From: Tetramitus jugosus
Taxonomy: Eukaryota; Heterolobosea; Eutetramitea; Acrasida; Vahlkampfiidae
Reading direction: 5' to 3'
Length of the DNA stretch: 64,000 nucleotides
NCBI GenBank assembly: GCA_937625935.1
Contig: OW569388.1
Span: forward strand, 310,001 to 374,000
Positions 19,253 to 29,211 of this stretch are shown here, in pieces. Every line of letters begins with the position of its first letter. The first letter of the stretch is position 1. Position numbers and translations under genes: made by a program. The notes beneath the pieces were generated by a model. That model made no database searches. It had not been told where the DNA came from and was given only the letters and a program-made list of their open reading frames with translations.

Positions 19253-22200
19253 GAATGGAGTCCGATCAGACGTGGCACAGTCACAAGCATCAGGCCATCT
19301 CCTCTTGGCAGCCTTTTTGGACAAGGTGCCACCTCCAACTCGATCTTTCTTTCCTTGAGCAAGTGCGAAGGATGTGGAACAAAGGAAGCCACAATTCAAC
19401 TGACAAAACAACCCGATAATTTTACCCAAAATCTTTGTCCGTCTTGCACCAAAGAAAAGAACCCTCAAACTGGTACTCGAAGTAAACAGGTTTCTGACAC
19501 ATTCAAATGTCTAGGATGTGATCAGATTTTTGATTCTTTCGATAAAGTAAGGAAAAGACAAAATCATGTGCCCCACCTCGGGAAGAAAGGAGATTGTCCC
19601 TTGGTGGCTGATAAAAAACAAAAGGTAAGCTCTGGTTCTTCTCGCGCAAGCACAGTAAGTACAGTCAATGGAAACAAGAGATCAAGTAGCAGCACAACTG
19701 ATAGATCAAGTAAGCGACAAAAAATTCCTTCTGTTCCACATTTACAGTTCTTATTGGAGCAACTAACATTTGAATGCGAAGAAAAACTTCGATTTAACAA
19801 CCCACGTCAATTTGCTCACCTGTTCTTTCCGAAAACAATTGCAATTCATTTGAGTCCGGATCATAGAGAGCCGCAATACTCAATTCTTCATGAATTCTTT
19901 CCGAAGCTCGACGATATACAGATAGTGGCTGCCGAAGAAACAACATTTATGTTGAAGAATGATGAATTAACCATGATCATTGCTCTTCCCTCTTGGCCCA
20001 AACCGGAGGAAGGAGATATCGCCAAAGTCAACATTCAAGTAAAGTTCACAGATTCTCGGAAAACAATCAAAAGTCAAAATGGAAAATTGACTCACATCAA
20101 TCGCCACAATTGCCCAGCAGATATAACCTTTCAGAAAGATGAAGCAGGTACTTTGAACACAATCGCCGCTTCAGTAAATCAGGCACCATTGATTGATTTG
20201 AGTAATTTATTTGAGCCTGATGAGTTAACGAACTTCCGTCCACTTGGGTCATTGGATGCTAGAGGATTCACAGATATAGAATTCAGCACGGCTAACTTTG
20301 ACTATGGAGATTTGGAAAGAGCTCTGCAATCAAATAAGTTCAATTTGAATACTAAAGACAACTTGGGGTACACCAAAGAGTTTTGGTGTCACTACTTCAA
20401 AAATAGGAAAGCACTTGAGATGATTCAAGATGCAAAGATTAGAAACATGAATCTTTCTCGATTATGTGATTTGGACAGTATTGTTTTGAACATTTTATCC
20501 TTCATTAATTGTGGATTCACCTTGAACTTTGCTCTTCATGATGACTCAATCTATAGTTATTTAACAAATAGAAATCAATATTCGTCATCATCACAATCGA
20601 AGATCAATCCATACAAAACACTCTTTGGTCGATTAAAGTCAGGAAACATCCACATGTTATACTCTGATCAACCAATTATTGGTCAAAGTACCATTGTCAG
20701 TGCTGCTGAATTGAATATCATAGAGAAGGAGCACGATTTTCTTGACTTTGGTCTCCCACATTGGGTTATTCACCTTATTTGCTCTGAAGCAAGTTCGAAG
20801 CTCATCATGTGGCTGAAATCAACTATGAAAGAACTGGTGAACGAAATGAAGGTGATTGGTTGCGGCAATGGATCTGACCAATGCAAACATCACAAAGATT
20901 TGTCACAATCTGTCACATACGACTTTGGTTATCATTCTACTTTGAACTTGGATGATCTGAGCACTTCTGTTCACACGCTCCAACTCGTTCATTCTTATGC
21001 CGGTCTTGTGCAGTTGGAAGGCAGTGCACCTGAGAATCTCACTCGTGTAATTTTGGGTCCTCACTTTCATATTGATGATTCATTGGATGTGGAACAACTC
21101 GCTACTTGTTGTAGTAAGCTTCGACATCTTGAGCTTGGTGATGTTACATTCGAAGATGAACAAACGATCAATTATTTTTGGGAGGTTGTTGGAGGAACAG
21201 CACCAAATTTGAGAAATGTCTCAATCGATCTGACATGTCAGAATGAATCCGCGCAAGCATCTCATATTGAGAACTTATTGTCGAATTGTCCTTTCGTGCA
21301 AAATCTATCAGTTGTCACACATCAAGGAACCTCGGCGGTTAGTGCATTGGTGAAACAGTACAGCCCCGATACAATGATCAATAGTATAGAGTTGAAGTAT
21401 GGGTCATGTGATGAAGAAACATTGAACAAGTTTATGATCTTGTACGGAAATATGTGTCAGGTAGAGTGCAAAATGGTGATATGGATTAAATCTAATGATG
21501 TTGTGTCAGAGCAAGCATCACTGAGTATTGCCCACCTTAATGATTCATTCCTAGGATTGAAAAATGTTGGAGGAGAACCCTTGCCTAGATCACTGCTTCA
21601 ACTACCAGAGGATCACAAAAATCGAATTGACAAAGGGTATGACAAAACAATTCCAACACAATTTCTCACCAATAATCAACACGAATTTACAAGTATGGAA
21701 ACAGGAAGTTCTTGTTCTCCATTAGGAGATCTCACTTCAGAAGAGAAAGCTCATTTTCAATACATTGAACACTTGCTCCCAATGTTCAGACAAAAACACC
21801 CTGACATGATTAAAAATCTTGTTCTGAGGGAAGTCGAGCTGTTTTCTCAAGAGAATGACATGTGTTGTCTTGAGGTTTTAGAATCCATTCGAAAAGGTGC
21901 TGCTGCTCGTGAGCCAATGCTCATAGCAAATCCACATGACTCAACCTCACTGTTGCCATCAGCTATTCAGTTTTTAGAGAATACTGGCACAATTTCTAAC
22001 TACTTGAATGAACAATCCTCACAGATGAGAATCAATAGTTTGAGTATGGAAATATTAAACTGTAAACGCGAACCAAAGAGAAGAAGAAGTGAAGTGGAAG
22101 ATGAAGATGAAGATCAGGCTTTACAACCAGAAAAGAAGAGATCAAAGGAGGTGTTTTATGTACAGGCCGTTGTGGATGATGTACGTGTGGATGATTTAGT

Positions 22201-22432
22201 CACCAGGAAACAACTTGCAAACATTTCTGAAAGATGCTGTAGACAGGAAAGGTGTGATAATTACGAGAGAGAAACGAAACTAGACGCTTACGTAATTATT
22301 AAGGACGAAAACGAGATTAACCGTCTTGTGCGTACTTATCCCACCATTTCAAATCAATTCAATACTAACAATTCAAAAGAATTGAAATTGTATCACAAAG
22401 CATACTTTATGTGGTGTGCTGAAGGAAATTAA
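19253..22432 (+). CDS. Zinc-ribbon and LRR-like protein, 5' end unresolved
   Basis: An open frame of more than 1025 codons begins with no ATG. The earliest in-frame ATG downstream is about 200 codons into the ordered protein. The frame upstream (19028-19248) reads as a Ser/Thr-rich segment and is split from the main frame only by a TGA at 19250. A 63-nt GT-AG intron (19249-19311) would remove that stop in frame, so at least one more exon with the start is expected further upstream. Residues near the start form a zinc ribbon (CEGCGTKEA ... LCPSCTKEK), then a second CxxC (CLGCDQIF) and a Ser/Lys-rich linker. The middle (about 530-680) has LRR-like spacing (LRHLELGDVTFEDEQ, LRNVSIDLT, VQNLSVVT). 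Near 895 there is a basic NLS-like KREPKRRR. Function unknown. Confidence 0.7.
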   Translation, partial: EWSPIRRGTVTSIRPSPLGSLFGQGATSNSIFLSLSKCEGCGTKEATIQLTKQPDNFTQNLCPSCTKEKNPQTGTRSKQVSDTFKCLGCDQIFDSFDKVRKRQNHVPHLGKKGDCPLVADKKQKVSSGSSRASTVSTVNGNKRSSSSTTDRSSKRQKIPSVPHLQFLLEQLTFECEEKLRFNNPRQFAHLFFPKTIAIHLSPDHREPQYSILHEFFPKLDDIQIVAAEETTFMLKNDELTMIIALPSWPKPEEGDIAKVNIQVKFTDSRKTIKSQNGKLTHINRHNCPADITFQKDEAGTLNTIAASVNQAPLIDLSNLFEPDELTNFRPLGSLDARGFTDIEFSTANFDYGDLERALQSNKFNLNTKDNLGYTKEFWCHYFKNRKALEMIQDAKIRNMNLSRLCDLDSIVLNILSFINCGFTLNFALHDDSIYSYLTNRNQYSSSSQSKINPYKTLFGRLKSGNIHMLYSDQPIIGQSTIVSAAELNIIEKEHDFLDFGLPHWVIHLICSEASSKLIMWLKSTMKELVNEMKVIGCGNGSDQCKHHKDLSQSVTYDFGYHSTLNLDDLSTSVHTLQLVHSYAGLVQLEGSAPENLTRVILGPHFHIDDSLDVEQLATCCSKLRHLELGDVTFEDEQTINYFWEVVGGTAPNLRNVSIDLTCQNESAQASHIENLLSNCPFVQNLSVVTHQGTSAVSALVKQYSPDTMINSIELKYGSCDEETLNKFMILYGNMCQVECKMVIWIKSNDVVSEQASLSIAHLNDSFLGLKNVGGEPLPRSLLQLPEDHKNRIDKGYDKTIPTQFLTNNQHEFTSMETGSSCSPLGDLTSEEKAHFQYIEHLLPMFRQKHPDMIKNLVLREVELFSQENDMCCLEVLESIRKGAAAREPMLIANPHDSTSLLPSAIQFLENTGTISNYLNEQSSQMRINSLSMEILNCKREPKRRRSEVEDEDEDQALQPEKKRSKEVFYVQAVVDDVRVDDLVTRKQLANISERCCRQERCDNYERETKLDAYVIIKDENEINRLVRTYPTISNQFNTNNSKELKLYHKAYFMWCAEGN

Positions 22433-22441
22433 TGAACGTAA

Positions 22442-22820
22442 TACTGTGAATTCTCGGTTACAAGCAACACTTTCGTGCTTTGTGATTTCTCTGCGGCGGA
22501 GGTTCGGGCTTCTTTATTTGGGCCCGTTGACAGCAACATTGAATTCTCTCTGGGGTATACAAAAACACACTTGGATGATTAGAGTCATCCACACGTTGTC
22601 ATTAAACAAGTTCTGAGTCAAAGATGCAATACTTGGTAGAGTTTCATCTTGGAGTCTCTTCCAGTAGATGATTTCGGTTGTTGTGTGTATTGGTTCAGAG
22701 AAGACAGGGGACCTTCAGCTTTTAAAAAGGAGAGGACAAAGTTTTTCCGGGCTAATTTTGTCGCCAAACAGATGCTGTTGCTAGTAAGCGAGTGTTGCTT
22801 GTAACCGAGAATTCACAGTA
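22442..22820. repeat. 379-bp unit bounded by a perfect 30-bp inverted repeat
   Basis: Positions 22442-22471 and 22791-22820 are exact reverse complements over 30 bases (first arm begins tactgtgaattctcggttac). The 319-bp interior has no coding frame of note. The unit starts 10 bp after the stop codon of the upstream gene and ends 168 bp before the thiolase start. This is the shape of a MITE-like element, or of a long hairpin formed by local inversion. I see no clear target-site duplication. Confidence 0.8.
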
Positions 22821-22988
22821 CTCAAAGTCCGGAAAATTGGAACATTTTCCAGGAGAATATTCTTCTCTGACCAGCAATCAAAATAAAGCCACAAATCAAA
22901 AAAGCTCCCAAAGCTCAAACACAACAATTTTTTTTAATAAAAAAAACAAAATCAGAACAAAAAAACAACAACAATCAACCAAACAATC

Positions 22989-24197
22989 ATGTCACAAGAC
23001 AGCGCCTACATTATCGACTGCATAAGAACTCCCATTGCCATTGGTAAACCCACTGGTGCTCTTCACAACATTCACCCAGTGACTCTTCTCTCTCAAGTAC
23101 TCGATGCAGTGACTAACCGTGTCGACGTGAACAAGGCACTCGTCGAAGATGTCATTTGTGGTTGCGTTACCCCACTCAAGCAACAAGGCTCCAATATTCC
23201 CCGACTTGCCCTTCTCAAGGCGAATTTCCCCGTCTCCGTCCCCGCCGTACAATTAAACCGAATGTGCGGATCGGGACAACAAGCCGTACATTTTGCCGCT
23301 CAGGGCATTGAAAGCGGAGATAATGAAGTGGTGATTGGATGCGGCATTGAAATGATGTCTGTGGTTCCAATGGGCGCTGACGCTGATCCATTGCTCTTCT
23401 CAATGAACCCAGAAGATCAACACAAGCTTGGTTTTGCACCATTCCCACACAAGCTCGTCCATCAGGGATTGAGTGCTGATTTGATTGCTGAAAAGTATGG
23501 CATTTCAAGAGAAGAGCTTCATCAATTTGCTGCTGAATCTCACAAGAGAAGCTTTGAAGCCAATCAAAAGGGAATTTTCAAGAGAGAAATTTTGCCTGTT
23601 CGCGTCACCAAGGGCGACAAGCAAGTTTGGTTCACTCAAGACGAAGGCATTCGCTATCCTGTCGACACACAAAAGCTCGCCAGTTTGCCCACCATTTTTA
23701 GAAAGAACGGTTGGATCAACGCTGGTCACGCCAGTCAAATCTCCGACGGCGCTGCCGCCGTTTTGCTCATGAGCGGAAGAAAAGCGGATGAGCTTGGTTT
23801 GAAAAAGCGCGCGAGAATTGTGGCCAAGAGAACCATTGGTTGCGATCCAGTTATGATGTTGGATGGTGTCATTCCTGCAACGCGTGCTGCCCTACAGAAA
23901 GCAAACATGTCAATTGATCAGATTGATGTGTTTGAAGTCAATGAGGCTTTTGCGAGTGTTGTGCTTGCTTGGGCCAAGACTTTTAATGTGCCAAGAGAGA
24001 AGATTAATGTCAATGGTGGTGCCATTGCTCATGGTCATCCATTGGGTGCCACTGGTGCTGTATTGATCACAAAGCTTGTTCACGAGCTTGAAAGATCCAA
24101 CAAGAGATTTGGTTTGGTTACCATGTGTATTGGACACGGTGCTGCTGTTGCCATGATTATCGAGAACTGTTCCTATAATCCAAGTGCAAAGCTCTGA
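22989..24197 (+). CDS. Acetyl-CoA C-acyltransferase (thiolase) with PTS1
   Basis: A 402-residue thiolase II family enzyme that cleaves 3-ketoacyl-CoA with CoA in beta-oxidation, or condenses two acetyl-CoA. Catalytic residues are visible: nucleophile Cys93 in LNRMCGSGQQAVH, His350 in GGAIAHGHPLGATGA and Cys380 in TMCIGHGAAVA. Asn and Glu of the VNEAFA motif (about 318) are present. The protein ends Ser-Ala-Lys-Leu, and the last three residues (AKL) fit a type 1 peroxisomal targeting signal; no N-terminal mitochondrial presequence or PTS2 is apparent. The usual GGG of the last loop is changed to CIGHGAA. Length is normal. A start at the first ATG fits, with an A-rich leader before it. Peroxisomal 3-ketoacyl-CoA thiolase is the best reading; a cytosolic acetoacetyl-CoA thiolase is the alternative. 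Confidence 0.93.
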   Translation: MSQDSAYIIDCIRTPIAIGKPTGALHNIHPVTLLSQVLDAVTNRVDVNKALVEDVICGCVTPLKQQGSNIPRLALLKANFPVSVPAVQLNRMCGSGQQAVHFAAQGIESGDNEVVIGCGIEMMSVVPMGADADPLLFSMNPEDQHKLGFAPFPHKLVHQGLSADLIAEKYGISREELHQFAAESHKRSFEANQKGIFKREILPVRVTKGDKQVWFTQDEGIRYPVDTQKLASLPTIFRKNGWINAGHASQISDGAAAVLLMSGRKADELGLKKRARIVAKRTIGCDPVMMLDGVIPATRAALQKANMSIDQIDVFEVNEAFASVVLAWAKTFNVPREKINVNGGAIAHGHPLGATGAVLITKLVHELERSNKRFGLVTMCIGHGAAVAMIIENCSYNPSAKL

Positions 24198-24881
24198 GCA
24201 AGAGAATGATCATAAATTGTAAATTATTTTGACAACGTGATAGTCATGGTTGTTTTATTTTGTTATGTGCTCAGTGTTAAGGCTTGGAGCGACATTCAAT
24301 ACTCCCTCATCCCTGCAGGGCTTTTTTTTCAAGAGACCGTTTCAAGTTGGCCTGTCCGACATCCTCCTTCAAATAGTTAGACACATTTTAAAGATGGGCA
24401 TTCTCTTCAATGAATTAATTGTTGAAGAAGTGGAGATAATCTGGGATACAAGAGTTTTGGTACTCTGAACAACCGATTAGAATTTGTCGAAGCACACTTG
24501 TTCAGAGTGATTCAGAGTATTACTTCATCAAGAAGGAACATGAATTGGTATACCATGGTCTCGGCAAACACTGTGAACTCAGTCATTTTATGTTCAGAAA
24601 CGAACTCAAAGATCATGATATTGTCCCGGAAATATCATCATGAAGGATCGTAGCGGAAGTGAAGATTGGTTTCAAGATCTTTGTTTCAAAACCTCCCATC
24701 GTTTGTTGCTTGTTATTGTTGTTTTGGAGTAGTTTCAGTCACTGCATCTTTGAATCAAGTTGTTTTCAATGATGGAAACTCAGAACAGTTAACTGTTCTC
24801 CTTCAGAAAAAATTCACTGCTCATTACAGTCCGTAATGTAGACCAGCCATTCAAAATCCCAAAATAATGCATGATGTAACA
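24198..24881. other. 684-bp intergenic region, no supported gene
   Basis: This lies between convergent genes (thiolase and Apollo-like nuclease), much longer than the 33-57 bp seen between other convergent pairs here. Short frames such as EYYFIKKEHELVYHGLG near 24520 are compatible with a decayed coding remnant, but nothing is recognisable. Confidence 0.4.
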
Positions 24882-27599
24882 CTACGACTTGCTCTTGAAC
24901 AAGAAAGAAAATACATCTGGTTCCTTTTCTTCTTGACTCTCGCTAACGAAGACGTTGCAAGTGGGACTGACATCATCAATCAATGATCTCAGTTTTGTGT
25001 TCGTAGCAGCAGTGTGTGGTAGTGGTGTCTCCCAAACTTGTGCACTCTGTAGGTTCTGTTCTGAAACAGCATGAACCGTCGGTAAAACGTTAGATGTTTC
25101 CGTCACTTTGTCAGTCTTGGTGTGCGTGTTATTATCAATCATAGTATCAATAGTGTTCGTGTTAATCTCGTCGTTCTGGCTAGATGGAGTGTCTATTCCA
25201 TTTAACGACAATTCCATTCCCAACAATGCTTGAGTAGAAAGTGTTTCTTCGTACTCTACTTGTTCTGTAGCACTAGTCGACGTTGGCGGTAATACTGAGC
25301 TATTCCTTTGTCGTTTTGGTTGGCTCTGTTGTGGTATTTCACTTGCTTGTGTCATTTCTGTGGAATCCAATGAACGCTTCCGTTTTCTGAATTGATTTTC
25401 AGTCTGAAACTCTTTCATTTCATCCTGTGTATTGTACATTGTTTCAGGCTCAGGAGAGTCCATTGTTGGTATGTGCACAATCGAGGCAATCTGCTGTTGT
25501 TCTTGCTTTAGCGGTTCCTCCACTGTATTCACATTGGATACAGCAGAGCAAACAGTAGTATTGTTGCTGCTTCCTAGATTAGTCAATGATGCTTGTGTCG
25601 TTGTGTTACTATGATGATGACTGGGCACCGAATTCCATTGGTGCTGCAATTTGGCCTGAGTCAATTCATAGACCTCATTCTTCCTCTTTCTTTGAGAATA
25701 GCCAAACAAGTCATTAAAATCATTGTGATTCTCCTCGTCCACAACGATTACTTCATTTGAATCAGAAGCAACACTATTGCCATTTTTCAAGTCGTGTTGT
25801 GAAGCACCTAAGTTGCCCATCAGTTCCAATGTATTTGTGACAGACAAGTCCACTTGCTTCTCTCTGTCATTCAACGAATCATTTTGTTCTTCTTCGTCCA
25901 ACCGACCCAACAACTCAGCGAGTTCCTGAGCTTCTTCTTGTTGAGTCAGAACTTCACTCACATCGTCATATCTTGCTTTTCTCTGCCTTGGTGGTGTTGC
26001 TTGTGGCCTAGAGCTGTTACCAACGATATCATCATCGTCATCGATACAGTAAATGGTTTTTGCTGACGATTCAGTCAAATCTACAATTGAAGCTAGTCCA
26101 TCATCATCTCCACCAGCACCGACGCCATTCTCTTTATCAGAGTGAATGATGCGTAGTCCAAGTCTACTTGGTTTCGTAGGATTCAACATCGGAGATAACC
26201 TCTTCTTTGCAGATGCAGTACCACCAGAAGGTGATTTACTGCTACTTGTTGTAGAGATCGCTATTGGAGTTGCAATGGTACCTGTATGGGAATGTTGCTG
26301 GTGCTGGTGATGCTTTGATCTCATTTCCATGGTGAGTCGCACTGAGCGTGGAATCTTGTTAATCAACTGGTTCATCGCCTCATGTTCATCCATCACTGTT
26401 GTGCCACGTGCTGATGTTGTCGATGGCGATGGTGGAGACAATCTTGTGCAGTATTGACCCAACAATCGTTGCACATAAGCATTATCATGCTTTGATCCAC
26501 TGTAGATGCACTTTGGTCTCAGTGCACTCACAAATGAGATCAACTCCGAGTACGAAGAATGCAGACTGTACGCAACACGGTGAATCCATGGATTTCCCTT
26601 CTTTTGTTGATTGTTGCTCGTACTCAGAGCAGACACTGACCATCCACTAGGCAATATACCAATAACAGGCAACGAAGGACACGATGTTCGCAACTGTCTC
26701 ATCTTGGCATACACTTCCTTCTTACCGACAACAATGACTCGACCTAAACGTTCATCATGAGTAAACACATGAGGTATGCCTGTTCCGGAAGATGATGCTG
26801 AAGAACTGGTAGCATCACGTATCGTATTCAACATTCTCAACCGTTCTTCATCCACAACAACAAGACTCTTTAGTTTCAACGCCACAGCAATCAACAATTC
26901 TTCCTTGCCTAACGTATCCATTCCAATGACAAACCGAGTCATCAATGCCTTACTCGCATTCATATTGTTGCCAATAGTAGCAGTAGTCGGAGGAGCATAT
27001 GGTTCCAATATTTGAAGAAGTTGATTACCAGCGATTCTTCTCGTAGGAAACTCATAGTCCGGATCCAAAAACGTATCATCCAAATACAGTGCATCCAACA
27101 CTTTATTCTCTCCACCTACTTCATTTTCACCCTCATCACCCTCATCACCCTCATCATTTTGTTCCTCATCTTGTCCATGTTGACGTGCTAACAATGGTCG
27201 AAAGCTTTTCAGTGCAGGATGATCCAAAATCAAGGGATCAAATCGAAAATCACCCGTATGCAACACACTACCAAAATACCCTTGCATCAAAAACATGCAA
27301 GCTCCAGGACAATGATTCGCATCAATCAATGTCAATTGCATACTCACTCGATTGTCATTGTCCAGTGGTATACTATGGGATTCATCTTCATCGAGAGCTA
27401 CGACACAACTTGCATCATTGACTTGAAACTTGTCCAATAGTAGAGCACGTGTAATACGAGTACAGTAAATCGTACCGTGGTTCCAACTGGGTGTCAATCC
27501 AGATGTGTGATCCGAGTGCATGTGAGTCAATAGGTAAATGTAGACACCTGGGATGTAACGAAATTCATCAATGACAATCGGTGTGTTTGGTATTCGCAT
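24882..27599 (-). CDS. SNM1/Apollo-type MBL-beta-CASP DNA nuclease
   Basis: A 905-residue protein whose first 390 residues are a metallo-beta-lactamase/beta-CASP nuclease of the DCLRE1 group. Visible motifs: an N-terminal IPNTPIVIDEF as in Apollo, motif 2 LLTHMHSDHTSGL (zinc ligands HxHxDH), DANHCPGACMFLMQGYFG, motif 4 LHTGDFRFD, and the beta-CASP block with LHSSYSELISFVSALRP. Such enzymes are 5' exonucleases in interstrand cross-link repair and telomere processing. The order and absence of a ligase domain fit DCLRE1B (Apollo) better than Artemis or SNM1A. The remaining 500 residues are disordered, rich in Ser, Gln, Glu and Thr, with basic patches (QRKRKNEVY, RKRKRSLD). An acidic insert interrupts the domain near 145. 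Nuclear localisation is inferred. Confidence 0.9.
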   Translation of the reverse strand: MRIPNTPIVIDEFRYIPGVYIYLLTHMHSDHTSGLTPSWNHGTIYCTRITRALLLDKFQVNDASCVVALDEDESHSIPLDNDNRVSMQLTLIDANHCPGACMFLMQGYFGSVLHTGDFRFDPLILDHPALKSFRPLLARQHGQDEEQNDEGDEGDEGENEVGGENKVLDALYLDDTFLDPDYEFPTRRIAGNQLLQILEPYAPPTTATIGNNMNASKALMTRFVIGMDTLGKEELLIAVALKLKSLVVVDEERLRMLNTIRDATSSSASSSGTGIPHVFTHDERLGRVIVVGKKEVYAKMRQLRTSCPSLPVIGILPSGWSVSALSTSNNQQKKGNPWIHRVAYSLHSSYSELISFVSALRPKCIYSGSKHDNAYVQRLLGQYCTRLSPPSPSTTSARGTTVMDEHEAMNQLINKIPRSVRLTMEMRSKHHQHQQHSHTGTIATPIAISTTSSSKSPSGGTASAKKRLSPMLNPTKPSRLGLRIIHSDKENGVGAGGDDDGLASIVDLTESSAKTIYCIDDDDDIVGNSSRPQATPPRQRKARYDDVSEVLTQQEEAQELAELLGRLDEEEQNDSLNDREKQVDLSVTNTLELMGNLGASQHDLKNGNSVASDSNEVIVVDEENHNDFNDLFGYSQRKRKNEVYELTQAKLQHQWNSVPSHHHSNTTTQASLTNLGSSNNTTVCSAVSNVNTVEEPLKQEQQQIASIVHIPTMDSPEPETMYNTQDEMKEFQTENQFRKRKRSLDSTEMTQASEIPQQSQPKRQRNSSVLPPTSTSATEQVEYEETLSTQALLGMELSLNGIDTPSSQNDEINTNTIDTMIDNNTHTKTDKVTETSNVLPTVHAVSEQNLQSAQVWETPLPHTAATNTKLRSLIDDVSPTCNVFVSESQEEKEPDVFSFLFKSKS

Positions 27600-27695
27600 T
27601 ATGGTGGTGGTCCAATTGTAACGTTGTGTGAATTGTTGTGTTGGTGGAATCGAGTTCCAGAAAGGAGAGAGAAAAAAGTGGAATTTGAGATTGCC

Positions 27696-27700
27696 AAAAA
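27696..27700 (-). terminator. Pol III terminator of tRNA-Thr
   Basis: Five T on the minus strand three bases beyond the tRNA 3' end. Confidence 0.75.
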
Positions 27701-27702
27701 CT

Positions 27703-27790
27703 AGGCCCCACCGGGGATTGAACCCGGGACCCCTGGCTATCTGATCGTATTAGATACGAGGCCAGTGCACTACCTCTGTGCTATAAGGCC
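27703..27790 (-). tRNA. tRNA-Thr (CGT) with a 16-nt intron
   Basis: On the minus strand the acceptor pair is GGCCTTA/TGGGGCC with two G-U pairs and discriminator U. The D stem is GCAC/GTGC with loop AGAGGTA. The anticodon stem CTGGC/GCCAG encloses 23 nt, of which 7 are the loop (CTCGTA + A) and 16 an intron at the standard position one base 3' of the anticodon. The T arm is CCGGG-TTCAATC-CCCGG. Anticodon CGU reads threonine ACG. The intron contains ATACGA, complementary to the anticodon-loop TCGTAT, as is common in nuclear tRNA introns. The LINE at 27824 begins about 33 bp upstream of its 5' end. Confidence 0.95.
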
Positions 27791-27851
27791 GACTTGAATA
27801 CAATTGTTTTTACAATAAATTAAAGGAATATTTGGAAAAAAACAAAACGCA

Positions 27852-29211
27852 ATGAAAACAAACGCAAACATTCCATCCTCTCGCGAGGTTCGAGAATATA
27901 CTCGAGATAGGTATGCGGTGTGGACCACATTGAAAAATGGCAGTGGAATTAATAAAAAGGAAGCAGTCATCAAAGGCAGGGAGTGCAACAGGACAGGCCC
28001 AGCAATTGCTCGATCGATTGGAATGAATTACTCTGAATGGGTGACCAGAGTGCAAGTGATCAAATGGAATAAAGGTCACTTCATTGCATGGGTAAATGTC
28101 AAAGGAGACAAAATATATGAGTTTGTGGATGAATTCAACAAGACTGGAAAGATTTCACACACTGTGGCTTCAATCAAGAGAGGAATGGACTCTGAGAAGA
28201 AACTGGTGGTACACAAGATCGAGGGTAAGACAAAGCTTGAGATAGCCAAAATGATTGGCGAAGACAAGGTGCAACATGTGGATGTAAAGGGCAAAACAGC
28301 CTTTGTCACTATGATGACTCAGACATATGCACAGACAGTGATTGGGAATAAACAGCTGAACTCGGATATCTCACCATATATTAACAAGGAACTAGATCCG
28401 CACAAGGTCATGGCGAAGAGACTCCAGAGGACAAAGGAAGGAATGAGCAAGCAGATAGAAAGTCTTGATCAAGAGAGTCAATAAATTGGAGCAACTGGTT
28501 GCAGAAGGTAGAGGATATCGCAAAGGAAAGAATACTGTAAATACAAAGTCAAGTCAGGTGACGACTAGTATTGAACAGCTTGCTGTTGGGCAGTCTCCAC
28601 AAACAGGTCACACGGAGGATGGATCTATGGACAGAATGATAGGTGAGCAATTGGATAATCAGGAAAGAATGCAGGATGAAGGGGACATTGTCCCTTTCGA
28701 GTCCACAGTTGAAGCAACAAATACCGAAGCACCATCAGAAACACAGTTCGATAGTTCCGAGGAACAGGAGCAACCAGTGAGGATTGAAGAGATGGAAGAT
28801 TCAAATGACAACTGGGAATCAGTATTGTATGAAGAAACCCCCACAACAGTACTAAATGCATGTATTCCCATAACTGCTACCACCAATTCTAGTGAAGGAA
28901 CTACAATTGGAAGTAACTTGCTACAAAGTGAGGAGGAGAAGAAAGAGAGGAGAAGGGAGTGGAGAAGAAGAAGACTCGAGCGCCAATCGAGCATTGAACA
29001 ATTTCTGACTATGGAACGTCCACCAGTTACAATAGAGGAGCATACCCCAATTAAGGAGAGTGGTAAAAGGGGTGCACACCATCCTCTCACCGAAAAGACA
29101 AAGAAGAAACCCATGCTGTTCACACCAGACAAATCAACAGATCGGAATGACGTCAACCAAACGATGGTTGATGAGTCCCCAGAGTCAGTTCAAGAGCAAC
29201 AACCATGTTGA
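27852..29211 (+). pseudogene. LINE ORF1 (nucleic-acid-binding protein), one frame break
   Basis: The first part (27852-28484) starts MKTNANIPSSREVREYTRDR and holds two repeated blocks: YAVWTTLKNG...KEAVIKGRE...IARSIGMNYSEWVTRVQVIKW...FIAWVNVKG and KLVVHKIEGKTKLEIAKMIGEDKVQHVDVKG-like. After the stop TAA (28482) the protein continues in the next frame to 29211; deleting one T near 28465 would join them through a probable coiled coil (IKRVNKLEQLV). The joined product would be about 450 residues. The second part is acidic then basic (ERRREWRRRRLER). It is clearly homologous to the ORF1 at 33170, but divergent. ORF1 proteins of LINEs bind the element RNA and may act as chaperones; no CCHC knuckle is seen. 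Confidence 0.75.
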
